Assembly (NCBI GenBank): GCA_006384855.1
Contig: VCJN01001821.1
Location: forward strand, 112,259-176,258
Reading direction: 5' to 3'
From: Tetraselmis striata
Taxonomy: Eukaryota; Chlorophyta; Chlorodendrophyceae; Chlorodendrales; Chlorodendraceae
Length of the DNA: 64,000 nucleotides
The notes beneath the pieces are model-generated. The model was not told the origin of the DNA. It searched no databases and saw only the letters and a program-made list of their open reading frames with translations. Shown here in pieces: positions 49,105-60,961 of this stretch; within the stretch, counting starts at the first letter, position 1; each line of letters opens with the position of its first letter. The position numbers and the translations under genes were made by a program.

Positions 49105-52100
49105 TTATTCGTTGAGCATCCCCAACTCGAGCAAGTCCTTCTTCGTGGCTGCGTTAAACTTGACGACTCCGCCGGGTTTGCGTTGCGCTGGGGTGGTTGA
49201 CATGACGTGGACGCAGTTGTTTCGTGGCTGGCTGATTTGCCACCCAGTTTGCGCATATGTCTTCACGACTTGCACGCTTTTCCCGTACCACTTCTTTCTG
49301 ACCATGGTGCCGTCCTCGTTGAACACCTCTCGACTTCCCGACGCGTCGTGGATGGCCTTCGCGTACGATAGGGGGACGGCTTCAGCAAGCTTCCAAGGAA
49401 GCGTCAGGCACTTCTCCCACCTTGTGTCAACTGGCTTCTTCCCTCCTTTTGTGTGCGCGTACAACCATAGGGGCATGAGGGGTTTGCCCTTTGCATCGGC
49501 ATGGAAGGGCTCGTATACGGCCACGGTCAACGTGTCTTCGGTAGTCTCGCGCGACTTCACAAGCCCGATGACGAATCTCGACTCCCAATCACCAAGAGTT
49601 TCAGGACACTTGTCTTCCTCATGCACCTAACGATGACCAAGACCGCGAGCTATGTTAGTCCCGAGCGAGACGCCGCGCCATTTTTGTCCCAGCTGGGACA
49701 AAATAACAAGCAAGGTAGAAGAACCAAATTGTTTTGTCCCGTAAAGGACAAAAATGACAAACAATGGGACTCACATCGGAGACGTCGATGACAACGAGGT
49801 TCGAGCCCTTTGCATCGCTGGGCGATGTGTTGTCATGAAGCCTCTCCTTGGCGCCGGCGTGAACTCCCCGGAAGGCGCTGTCATCTTGAAGCACTTGAGC
49901 ACGAACCTCGGCTTCCACGCGAGCGGCTTCGGCATTGTTGAGGTCTGCGTTGGTAGCCATCGTGTGACGTGCCTCAGCAGGCACGGTCTGCCCGTGCTCG
50001 CGCAAGAAGTCGTCAACTTCCTCTTTCCGTTGCGGCCAGAACCCGGAGAAAGCTGCCGAAGGAGCAGTTTGCATCTCATCCAAGTCGTCGAGCAGATTCT
50101 TCCAGCTCTCGCGCTCGACTGGGGAGAAGTGCCACTGGACCGCCAGGTCCGTGATGTACGACCTGGACCTTCTTGAAATCATCCAAGTACCTCTGGACCT
50201 TCACCGCGTCGGGCTTCTTTTTGTCGCAGAGAGCGTACAAAAGGGGCCGGCCCGCACGAATCTCGGGCGTCCCAGTTGGCGCGCTCTTCAAGATATGCAC
50301 GGGCTCAGAAAGCGGTGTGTTGGACCACAAGGCGGTGCGCAACGAGCCGCCAGACGCGGCGGCGTCGTCACGGGTGAACTCGAATTTGTGCGGCTTACTG
50401 ATGTCCTGAATGTGGTCTTGGAAATGGGGCCTTAACCACTCAGAGAAGTCGAGGGAGAATGAGAGCTCAGCAATCTCCGGAGTGGGCGAGAATGCCTTCG
50501 CCACCAAGTCAAGAAAGGCCTCGATTGTGTAGGCGGAGCTGCGAGATAGCGCAAGACTGATGCGGCTGAAGATCTGGTCAACCCGTTCGTGAGTGTGCCC
50601 GACAGGCAAGAAGACCAAATGAATGACGTCGCAGATGCCGATAGACACAAGCCAATTGCAGAGGGCCGCCACGTTCCTATTCTTGTTCTCCCTGACGGTG
50701 TTGTCCATCTGGATTCTGATGTACGGAATCTTTCTACCACGGTGTTGAATTTCCTGCATCGCAGACCAGATTTCATCAGTCCAGGGCTACCGGACAACCA
50801 CGGCGAACCTATCGGGAGGCTAACGAGCTCACCTTCATGATCGTGATCCATATCAGAGTGCACGTCGTGGACGAATCGTGGGGGATGGTGTTGGTGTAGT
50901 AGTAGATGTCGTCCGGGCGGTATCCGTCGTACTTCACACAGGTGAGGTGGTACTTGAGGAGCATGTCGGGCTTCACAGTCTTGGGGATGCGAACCCAGTG
51001 AGGCAGCAGGGTCTTCGCGGAGTCCATGCTATCAATTTCGAAGAAGAAGAAGTTTCCATGGCCAAGGCGCGACTGGAAGACGGCGTTGTTCAGATCCCTT
51101 CGTTCCTGGCGCACTCTCTCGAGGTGTACCTTCTGCTCAGCTCTGACCTGACGCCTCACCAGCTGCTGATGTTGACGGTGCACTTGACGTTCCTCTGGCG
51201 TCATGTCCTTTGTGCAAATCTCGCGAGCTTGGTCTCTGAGTGCTTTGCCCGCCGCGCATATGGGACAGTGGCTGAATCGCTTCACCTTCGGCGTGGTGAC
51301 ATCCGGGAAGTCTTCCTTCCAAGTCCGGCGGAAAGTGTCGAAGGATGCGAGCTTCACTTCGCTCTCGGTAGCCAAATCTACAAAGGGGCAGGGGCATGAT
51401 AGGTCGGTATACAAATAAGGTCTCATACTGCGAGACAGAAAAGTTCGGTCTAAAGTGGGTCGAAATAATTATATCGGTAGTGGGTGAATAATGCTGTAAT
51501 CAGCATGGCGAAACAATCTGTCATCAGTGTGACGAAACGGTATGTCAGTAGTGGGACAAAACCGTCTCTCAGCAGTGGGACAAGACGTTCTCTCTGCAGG
51601 GGGACGATATCGGCTAATTATGTGGGAGAAATACTTTTGTGGTCGGTGGGACGAAACGGTATGCCATGAGCGGTGCGAAACGTTCTGTCATCAGTGGGAC
51701 GAAATCGGTCCGGCGTCGGTGGGACTAAACGTTCTGGCGATAGCGGGACGAAACGGTTTGTCATCAGCGGGACGAAACGGTATGTCATCAGCGGGACGAA
51801 ACGGTTTGTCATCAGTGGGACGAAACGGTCTGTCATCAGTGGGACAAAACGGTCTGCCATCAGCGGGACAAAACGATTTGTCATCAGCGGGACAAAACGG
51901 TTTGTCATCAGCGGGACGAAACGGTTTGTCATCAGCGGGACGAAACGGTTTGTCATCAGTGGGACGAAACGGTTTGTCATCAGTGGGACGAAACGGTTTG
52001 TCATCAGTGGGACAAAAACGGTGTGTAATTAGCGGGACGAAACGGTCTGTCATCAGTGGGACAAAACGGTCTGTCATCAGCGGGACAAAACGGTTTGTCA

Positions 52101-52998
52101 TCAGCGGGACGAAACGGTTTGTCATCAGCGGGACGAAACGGTATGTCATCAGTGGGACAAAATGGGCCTCACCACGAAGAATGGCGTTGTCGTCCTCGGC
52201 CCACGACTTGTAGTAGTAGTAGACGCAAATCTTGGTCATCCAGGGAGGTAGGTGCTTCTTGAAGGTCTCGCTGTTTCCGTCATGAAAAGGCATGATCTCG
52301 ACGTGACCGAGGTCATCCGAGAAGAAGTGCTCGAGAAACATGCGCACATGCTCCCTCGGTCCGGTCTGTCTGCTCTCGTATTGCTTGCGCTGCCTGATGT
52401 ACGTGGGTTCGTTATCCACCACCGACCGCTGGATCACGAGACGTCTGTGTTTCGAGACCTGATGCAAGGCCTCCCACGCACGCCCACACGTGTAGATGGG
52501 GCCGCGATGATCGAAAGATCGCAAGTAGCCACCGTGATCGAACATGTAATCGAACTTGTCGGATGCCGACTCGTAGCCACCCCTGAGAACCTGAGCGAGC
52601 CGGTCAAAGGAGCGGTTCTGATTGCCCGAGTATACGGTCAACGCACGGTCCAACACGGCATCAACGAGGGCCTCTCCGCACTGTGTGTATAGCTTGTGCA
52701 CGCACTTGCGCGAACAGCATGGCGACTGCTCGCTAGCCTCCTTGGCGAGCATGAGGCGGATACAATCGCGAGAGGTGCGCTTGCTGATCAGAGACGAGAC
52801 CTTGCCATTATCGCTTTCGGCGACCTCATCGGAGCCCTTGCCCCACGTGTACTTCCTTTTCTCAGGCTCCTTACGATCACTCGCACGCGCGTCGCAATCA
52901 CACGAGTACCCGCTGCGGCACGAACACGTCGGTAATGTAAGTGTAGTGTCCGACTCGCCGGATCCTGGAGAAGAGGCCATGCTTTCGACCGCCGCCAT
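49105..52998 (-). CDS. DUF7869-type RNase H-like protein, candidate transposase
   Basis: Four exons (descending): 52173-52998, 50833-51377, 49775-50786 and 49105-49626. Splice phases agree if one extra base near 50150-50185 is ignored, giving about 967 residues. The start at 52998 (MAAVESMASS) is preferred; an in-frame ATG at 53106 would add 36 Pro-rich residues. Exon 1 has a Cys-rich patch (CSCRSGYSCDC), the helix-like YTCGRAWEALHQVSKHRRL and VEIMPFHDGNSETFKKHL. Exon 2 has a CPIC pair (RFSHCPICAAG). Exon 3 has the signature IQMDNTVRENKNRN then FLPVGHTHERVDQIFSRIS, which I recognise as the DUF7869 pattern seen in repetitive eukaryotic proteins and thought to be RNase H-like. The acidic residues of D-N-T and H-E-R-V-D could be catalytic; this is inference. 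Intron 1 holds a 24-bp repeat array, and the last intron a palindrome. A TGTAA poly(A)-type signal lies about 35 bp after the stop. Confidence 0.72.
49682..49703. repeat. Perfect 22-bp palindrome in an intron
   Basis: TTTTGTCCCAG / CTGGGACAAAA, perfectly self-complementary, inside the last intron of the minus-strand gene. A second, imperfect TTTTGTCC...GGACAAAA pair is at 49732-49753 and another near 49015-49033. Confidence 0.9.
51484..52166 (+). repeat. 24-bp repeat array A (intron 1 of the minus-strand gene)
   Basis: About 20 regular and 8 degenerate copies of a 24-bp unit with the core GTCATCAGTGGGACGAAACG on the plus strand. It lies wholly between the donor (52172) and acceptor (51378) of intron 1. 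Main variants are CAGTGGG/CAGCGGG and GACGAAAC/GACAAAAC. The left part (51484-51680) is strongly diverged and probably older. Confidence 0.9.
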
Positions 52999-53537
52999 GC
53001 AGCGCGGGGCGAGAAGGGGGGGGCGGGGGGTGAAGGACTGTGATCTGTGGTGAGGAAGAGTGACGGCCGATGACCGTTCTCGGACGGGCCGTTGACCGGG
53101 GGGCATAATATCCAGCTACGGGTCAAAATAATTGATGACTCAAATACCGTGTTATTTCGTGCTTCTTTCGTATGTCGGAAATAGTTCTATACTAGTAAGT
53201 ACACCCGAATCCAATCCAAGGAATATATCATCCCATGAAGGAATATTATTGCCACGCCACTGTACTCTCGTACCGTTATGACTCTCGAGTAGGGAATATT
53301 TTATCTTCCAGTAATAGTAATATATAGTCGCAGTAGTTAGCCCTGTATATTCGTCGCGGTGCAAAATACATGAACATGATGACGACGACGAGGTACACTA
53401 TAGTGTGCGCACGCGCGCCGTTTGTCCAGCAGGGGTCAGAGCGGCGGCAGACAGAAACCACGTCATTTCCACCTCTCCCTCACCGCTTCCCACCAAGAAA
53501 CCCGCTCATCTACCGCGTCAACCTACCTACCGCCAGA
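52999..53537. promoter_or_regulatory. Shared upstream region of the two element genes
   Basis: About 540 bp between divergent start codons (52998 on minus, 53538 on plus). It contains an AT-rich segment around 53150-53340. No TATA box or repeat is convincing. A bidirectional promoter is inferred from the head-to-head layout only. Confidence 0.4.
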
Positions 53538-56500
53538 ATGGCGCCGAAGAAGAACGAGCCTGCCAAGGACAAGGAAGACAAGGACGACGCCACCCCAGGT
53601 GAGTTGCGCGCGCGTGCAGTAGCTGCCTGCCTGCTCGACGCGTGATACGGCCAGATCTAGCGAGTTCGGTTAGGGTTCACTGTAGAAGCGGTGTAATCTA
53701 GGACCACTCGAGGTGTAGGCAGACGAGTGGCAGCGTACAGTAGCCGCCTGCCTGCTCGACGCGTGATGCGGCCAGATCTAGCGAGTTCGGTTAGGGTTCC
53801 CTGTAGAAGCGGTGTAATCTAGGACCGCTCGAGGTGTAGGCAGACGAGTGGGAATAGAAACCCAAACGAGACGAGCGGCGTCAGGGTCCTGCAGGGTAGT
53901 ATTACGTCCCGTCGAGGCAGCTGCGGCAAGCAGTAAGGATGCTAATTGGTGGTGGGAGCGGGTGGGGTTGAAGAGCGGCCAGGGGGAACCTCTGCCTGTA
54001 CTCCGCCGTAAGGAGTGGTTTAATATTAGTGTGAAGCGCAGTCTTTCAAGACATAACATTATTAAACCGCAGTACATAATGTATTGAAAATAGTTTTGTC
54101 ATCAGTGGGACGAAACGGTTTGTCATCAGTGGGACGAAACGGTTTGTCATCAGTGGGACGAAACGGTTTGTCATCAGCGGGACGAAACGTTATGTCATCA
54201 GTGGGACGAAACGGTTTGTCATCAGTGGGACGAAACGGTTTGTCATCAGCGGGACGAAACGGTCTGTCATCAGCGGGACGAAACGGTTTGTCATCAGTGG
54301 GACGAAACGGTTTGTCATCAGTGGGACGAAACGGTTTGTCATCAGTGGGACAAAACGGTTTGTCATCAGCGGGACGAAACGCTTTGTCATCAGTGGGACG
54401 AAAGGGTTTGTCATCAGTGGGACGAAACGGTTTGTCATCAGCGGGACGAAACGGTTCTGTCATCAGCGGGACGAAACGGTTTGTCATCAGTGGGACGAAA
54501 GGGTTTGTCAACAGTGTAACGAAACGTTATGTCATCAGTGGGACGAAACGGTCTGTCATCAGTGGGACGAAACGGTTTGTCATCAGTGGGACGAAACGTT
54601 CTGTCATCAGTGGGACGAAAGGGTTTGTCATCAGTGGGACGAAACGGTTTGTCATCAGTGGGACGAAACGGTTTGTCATCAGTGGGACGAAACGGTTCTG
54701 TCATCAGCGGGACGAAACGATCTGACAGGGTATGATATTTGTAGGCCGAAGGTCCAAGCGGACATCGAAACCTACCGAGAAAGCAAAAGAATTCGATGCG
54801 CTCGGAGCGCTAGTAGGGAGAAAACACAAGGCGTCATCTTCTGTGCCAGAGCAGCCGGCGGCGAAGAAGAAAAGTGCAGCCTCAGCTTCTGCAGCTAGAG
54901 CCGGCGCTGAGGCATCAGGTAACCCCTGGAAACCGAGCCTTTTAGGAGGTAGGGTGACGGCTTACGGCACGCACTCGCAAGGAGAAAGATTGGCCGCCTT
55001 GCTTTTGAGGGACCGAATCAAGAGCGGTCAGGTCCTCTCAGATGCTCAAATGCAGACAGCGCGAAGGCTAATGGATTACGAAAAGCTCATGCAAGCTTAC
55101 TATCAATCAGGTCCTTGCCTCTCCAATCACATGATTTTTGTGTGTGCACTGTGTCATATTGACATTGTTTGAAATCATGTGTGTTGACAGGTTCGAAAGG
55201 ACGCGCACAAGAGCCAGTAGCGACTAAAGCTTCAAAGGAATCCAAGGGGAAAGAAAAGGTTTCAGAGACAATTGTGACTCCAGGTAATTGTGACTGAAAG
55301 TATCAATCCCTGCCTTTGTGAGTGCACTGTGTCACATTGACATTGTTTAAAATCATGTGTGTTGACAGGTTCGAAAGGACGTGCACATGAGCCAGTAGCG
55401 ACTCAAGCTTCAAAGGAATCCAAGGGAAAATAAAAGGTTTCAGAGACGATTGTGACTCCAGGTAATTGTGACTGAAAGTATCAATCCCTGCCTTCTCACT
55501 CCCTTCGATTACTTTCTCGTCAATGAGTTATCTGACGTTCCAACAGGTCGTAAATTGGCGTAGGCAACAGCGTCGGAAGCAGCTGGTAAATCGGGATCCC
55601 CAGGTAAGAAAAATTACGCTTGGCTTTGATGGTGTATAGCGATACCGTTCAGTAGTTAATCGTGACGCCCACCGCAGGTGTGTTGAGTACTCTCTACTCA
55701 TTCTTTACAGGTTCCCCGAATCAAGGCTCTTCTTTGTCTAAAGGCCCGCCTCAAGTACCGGAAACAGAGCCTGAGCCTGAAATAGAGCACACTGAGCCGG
55801 AGCCGGAGCCCGAGCCGGAGCCTGAAACAGAGCCCAATGAGCCCGAGCCAGAGCCTCGGCATGAGCCTGAAACTGAGCCCGCTCAGATGGAGCCCGAGCC
55901 GGAGCCCGAGCCGGAGCCCGAGCCCACCCGGCTTGACCCGGAGCCAGAGGCCGAGCTCGAGACTCCAGCGCCGACTACCGGGCAAGCGTCTGGTTCTGGA
56001 GCCTCTGGTTCTCGAGCCCCTGTTGCCGAGGCTCCGAGAAGGGTTCCTGAATTCCTCAGTATGTGCACGGATGAAGAGGTCTTCGGCACAGAGGAAGAAC
56101 AGAGGCAACGGGCGGCGGAGAAGCGTAAGCAAGCTCTCGACATCACCGGCACTCCCGGACCCGAGAGGAAGACAAAGCTGATGACGGTCGCCTCTTACGA
56201 CGACTTCTTTGACGAGAGGGACGGGTCCCAAGAAGATGACTCCTACAGCGACTTTACCTCAAGGAGCTGGACTATCCACTGGTTGAAGAACGCAAGTGCT
56301 GAGGTCGAGATCTATTTGTACATCGAATTGCACAAGGCGAGCCTGCTGACTGGCAAGGACTTTTTCGATGATCCGAAGGGGCCACTTCTCGCGTGTATCG
56401 GAAAGATCAAGGACGTCGAGCTGGACTCGGCCGGAAACTACGAGGTGAGTAAAGCTTATATGATGTCTGAATTCGTGTCAATGTCGTGTTTCAATAAGTA

Positions 56501-59500
56501 TTAATATTCTTGTGCTTGTTACCGCAGATATCTCTTGAACCTTATCGCTTGACAGTGCACAAGGAGTTCAGGATCGATGTCAGCTTTGAGAGGTTGCTAC
56601 TCCACGCGATCCAACCGCCACTCTCCTTCCAACCGCGGTTCCAGTCTTACTACGCATGGACTTTGGTCGAGCGCAATGTGCTGGCGCAGGCGCTGACAGG
56701 TTTCGCGTCGGGTCAGATTGACATCGATGACTTGGCCAACATTGACAAGGATTTTAAGAACGCGCTTCCATACGTCAACACGTTGGCCGTCCCGCCGGCC
56801 TTGAATGGCTTCAACAACACCGGTGCCGTCGACTGGATCTCTTACGGCCACCTCAGAGTCGAGATTGCTGATCCAGAGGTGAAGACATCTCACGGTGGCG
56901 ACATCAACATGTTATACGCCGACAGAGTCAACCTCGTGGTCAACAAGGATACGGGGCTGCCTTACATTTTCAGCTTCATATCCGATAAGTTCGTCGCTCC
57001 GCCGCCGGAATTTGAATTCCGTTCCCCAAAGCTGCAAGACTGCAATATGGTGGCGCAAAGCTACAAGGTAAAAGCCTATCGCGACCTGTTGTACCTATCC
57101 GGATCAGATATGTGTAGTTACATATAAATCAATACACAATGCAACTTACTGACATCCATTTCTTGCATTTGTTATTCAGAGAAATCCTTCCCTGTCCGCC
57201 GAGAATTTCTCGGTGTCCTTTCCAGTAGTCCCTAAACAAGATTTTTTCTCCGATGAGTACGAGCCCCTCGCTCAGACCATGGCCAACTTCAAGGAGCTAG
57301 TCGCAGCACACGAAGGCGGGGAGAACCCGAGGTTGGCGGATTCAAATTCCTACAAGCCAGAGATCGACGTCATCGTCGAGTTTCTTCGCGCCCACGGCGC
57401 GCGTCAAGCCAACATCGACGGCAGCCACAGACGGGAGGCGAAGCGCATGGTGAAAGAAAACTACCCGGAAATCTACAACGCCAACAAAGGCATCCACCTC
57501 ACGTCGACTAAGATGTACATCGGCCTCTCGCCGGAAGTCTGCCGCTACATGTCTATGAAGCTCAACGAGGCGGGTCAAACCGTCGTGGGAGACACGTCGA
57601 TGCACAAACTCCTGGTGAGTGACCCATTCTCCCAAATTACTATTTAGCTAACCGTGGCAGCAAATAGGCGTAAAGTGTGACAAAAGTCGTTCTGTCGTTA
57701 GCGGGTTAAAAATATGTGACAGTGGGACGAAACGTTCTGTCATCAGCGGGACGAAACGGTCTGTCATCAGTGGGACGAAACGGTCTGTCATGAGTGGGAC
57801 GAAACGGTTTGTCATCAGCGGGACGAAAGGGTTGGTCATCAGCGGGACGAAACGTTCTGTCATCAGTGGGACGAAACGGTTTGTCATCAGTGGGACGAAA
57901 CGGTTTGTCATCAGTGGGACGAAACGGTGTGTCATCAGCGGGACGAAACGGTTTGTCATCAGCGGGACGAAACGGTCTGTCATCAGCGGGACGAAACGGT
58001 TTGTCATCAGTGGGACGAAACGGTCTGTCATCAGTGGGACGAAATGTTCTGTCATCAGCGGGACGAAATGTTCTGTCATCAGCGGGACGAAACGGTTTGT
58101 CATCGAGGTACAAGCGTTCGGAATTTTGAAATCGGTGCAATTGTTTCTGCATAACCTTCGCAGATGTTTCGAGAGCTGGTATGCAGAACAGGATGCAAAT
58201 CGCCCCGGCTTTAGGGCACTTCCGCAAATCATGGTAGTGAAGGAGTTCAAGAAGTCTGAAGGTCTTCAAGTTGAACTTGAGAAGATCGGCATCAAAGATG
58301 AGAAGAGCAGCGAGTTCTCAAATTTGATTGACCTCTGCTCGCGCCCACAACGGTGAGCTGCGTACATGATGAAAATTTATCGTGTTGTTAATGCTGCTAG
58401 ATTCTGACAAATGATTTGCGCAGTGTTTTTGAGCCCCTTGAGCAGATTTCTGAAGCCTACCGGCATGTGGACCTCGGGGTTCGAGGATGGGACGAAGCCA
58501 GAACCAAACTCGGAGACCTGTTTGTGTACTACCAGCAAGAACTCGATAGAGTCAAGCGTCTCAATTGCGGCAGGCAACTCACCCAGAAGGAAGTGAGCAA
58601 GGTTTACGAAGCAATTCGGAAGCCTATCAATACAATCCTCGATAACAAGAAGTACGGCTTCGGGAAAGACAGAGCTCACTTCCGAGTCGCCCTCATGGAG
58701 GTAAGTTGTGACCGACCCCAGTGTCTTAATCACATGGAATACTATCATTCATTCCTTTCTCCGTACTGAAGTTTGTTTTTCGACCCAGAATGTCGGCTTT
58801 GGACCCCATGCGCCCTGGCTAGACGACCCGTCTCTTGCCAAGCAGAGCGACAGCGCGGATCTCCCTGTGGGCCAGATGTACCTGGTGGTTGGACTGCTCA
58901 TCCAAGGCGAGCACAGTGTGACCCCTTGCCTCTACGAGCTGGTGGATGACATAAAGCATGCCGGCGACAATGGCCCCATGGCTATTACGCACACCAACGC
59001 GGAGTGGCTCGCGATGATTGAGACCTGGAGGTTTCGCGATCTCTTGCGTCGAGCAAGCATCAAGCTCATGAATGCTATTGGCACGGCAAAGGGACACGGA
59101 CATGAACTCCAACTGTTGACGCCGGACGAACCGGCCAGGAACTGGGGGAAATATCTCTCGGACCACATCATCGAAATGGATGCGGATGACAAAGTGTCGG
59201 ATGAGCAAGCGGCCGCTCGCCTTGACGCCATCACCAAGTTCCGAGCCAAGGTTGATGACCTCGGCCCAACAGGCTTCCCTAGAAAGTTCCAGGATTTGTT
59301 CAAAGGTGCTCATCGCTCCGGTCCGTTGATGGTCTTGCTGACCCCTCCTGCCAGATGGGGGGACATGAAATCCGCCGATTGTCTCACACCACTACCGGTT
59401 CGAGAGCATATCGCGGCCACCAACACCACCATCAGGAGTGAGGCGTATCGCATCAAGAATCAGATGCCGGACTTGGTCATCTCCTTCTTCACAGAGTTTG

Positions 59501-60945
59501 CTCTTCTGGCATGTGCGCCGGAGCTTATCGCGGTTTCCGCTCCGAATGTTTCTAATGAGCTGTGGATATCGATGAAGGTAACTAAGATCTTGTGCAACCA
59601 CAAATGCTCTTCTGAATTTTCGTTGTGAGCTATTAACCCGAATCTGTTTTCTAATACACACATGCCGGGGCACTTCCGGTGATGCCCAAGGGCGAAAATG
59701 TCGACAAGGATGAGGAGATTTGGTTAGACACGGAACTTTGCAAGACTTGCATTGTGGAGGGGAACTTCAAGGCTCCCGCGACAAAACAATTCGTCGCGGA
59801 CGCCATGTCGGCAGTTCGTGCCAAAAAGGCAACAGTCTTCATTGCCGACGCGCTTTTCGGAGCTGGTTCGCACACATGGGACTCGAAGGATGCTGCGTGG
59901 GGTACGGACGACTTCAACGACGTGTTTGCTTTCGCCAGGCAAGACAACCCCCACAACCCCGGTGCGTACTAGATGACTGTGCTTTCATTTATCTCATTCC
60001 CGATTTACCCCCGCGCAGGCAGTTGAATATCCTGACTGGATCTTCTGACGTCCACACTGCTCTCGATGGGTGCCATTTCTTCATTCACCTCTCGGACCAG
60101 CAACTTGGATCCGCAATCACAGCCGTTCAAAAACAAGCTGAGGACCTCATCTATCACGTCCTGACTTGGGCCAAGGATTGCGGGATGAAGATGGGCAGCT
60201 CTCTGCGTCACGACGCTGAGTACTATCTCTACGTCAGGAAGCCCCCGCCAAGCATCATAGCTGACAACATCCGTTTCAATGATCCCCGAAGGTGAGATTT
60301 GATCCGTGGAAAATAGCCGGCTTGTATATTCTACTCGCTAAGCCGGTTGTGCCTTTCCAGGTTCTCTACATCCATCATGTTGGGTCACTTCAAAGACAGT
60401 TCGAAATTGAAGGACGAGAACAGACAGACGGTGAACAAGTACCAAAAGCCTATCGCTCTCTTCGCCAAGCACCTTAAGATGGCGGCAACAGACGGGACAA
60501 CAATCGTCGACGTCACAGCCGGAACCGGGACAACCGCGGTGCGTGAGGGGTGCAACCCGGGTGAGTGTCTTAATGGGGTCAGCATAAAAAAATTAACGCC
60601 TTGTGCGGTTTGCCACGCCTTTTCCAGGTCGCTGCGGCCTTTTCCGTGTGGTGGGACCATATGGATCATAGCTACTCGTTCACACACAGGAACTTGAAGA
60701 TGATCCTCATTGACAACCAGAAGACGCAAATCGCTGGGATGAAGTCCAGGATGACCTCATGGTTCAAAGAGAAGCCATGGGACGAGACTCAACAACTGCG
60801 TCCAAGTGACTTCGAGAAGTGGCCGGGTCTACCCCGTCCAATGACCGAGTTAGAGGAGCTGGAAGAGCGTGCAGCGGCGGAGAAGAGGAGGCAACAGGCA
60901 GCGGAGCGCCGAGGGGATTATGTGATCGAAGATGAGGATATGTAG
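53538..60945 (+). CDS. Large acidic protein with C-terminal beta-class DNA methyltransferase domain
   Basis: Likely exons: 53538-53598, 54745-55110, 55191-55283, 55711-56444, 56528-57067, 57180-57614, ~58174-58352, 58424-58700, 58789-59577, ~59664-59938, 60019-60291, 60361-60538 and 60628-60945. The Lys-rich start ([17 protein letters not shown]) and an (E-P)n acidic stretch (about 55760-55970) precede an unassigned middle ([40 protein letters not shown]). The C-terminus reads in the order of beta-class N4/N6 methyltransferases: [17 protein letters not shown] where DPPY is expected, then [16 protein letters not shown], then the SAM motif [16 protein letters not shown] and a helix plus ILIDNQ. 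It ends in a Glu/Arg coiled-coil-like tail ([19 protein letters not shown]). Motif IV is DALF, so catalysis is doubtful. Two extra stop-containing exons (55369-55461, 55547-55603), a GC donor (59939) and a lost acceptor before 59664 suggest decay. Confidence 0.65.
53612..53860. repeat. Two-copy direct repeat of about 122 bp in intron 1
   Basis: The block starting GCCTGCCTGCTCGACGCGTG and running through CGAGTTCGGTTAGGGTT is present twice in tandem, with few mismatches. Confidence 0.85.
54092..54728 (+). repeat. 24-bp repeat array B (intron 1 of the plus-strand gene)
   Basis: About 26 copies of the same unit as array A, in the same absolute orientation. It is more homogeneous than arrays A and C. 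It ends some 15 bp before the acceptor of exon 54745. Confidence 0.92.
55191..55461 (+). repeat. Duplicated exon with flanking intron, second copy stop-containing
   Basis: Exon 55191-55283 (93 nt, phase 1-1) and its copy 55369-55461 share splice sites and nearly all bases. The copy has TAA at 55431-55433 in frame where the first copy reads GAA-AAG. A further 57-nt exon-like segment (55547-55603, phase 1-1) has TAG at 55561-55563. All three can be skipped without changing frame. Confidence 0.75.
57718..58104 (+). repeat. 24-bp repeat array C (internal intron of the plus-strand gene)
   Basis: About 16 copies of the arrays A/B unit, same orientation, between the donor at 57615 and the acceptor near 58163-58173. 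Confidence 0.92.
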
Positions 60946-60961
60946 TACAGTTCCGCAAAAT

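Noticed and set aside
51542..52213. Long open frames on both strands through the 24-bp array (also 54084-54725 and 57790-58356)
   Set aside because: A 24-nt unit without stops stays open in several frames at once. The arrays fall inside introns defined by phase-consistent exons on either side.
51484..58104. CRISPR-like arrays
   Set aside because: The units abut each other with no unique spacers, and the sequence is eukaryotic.
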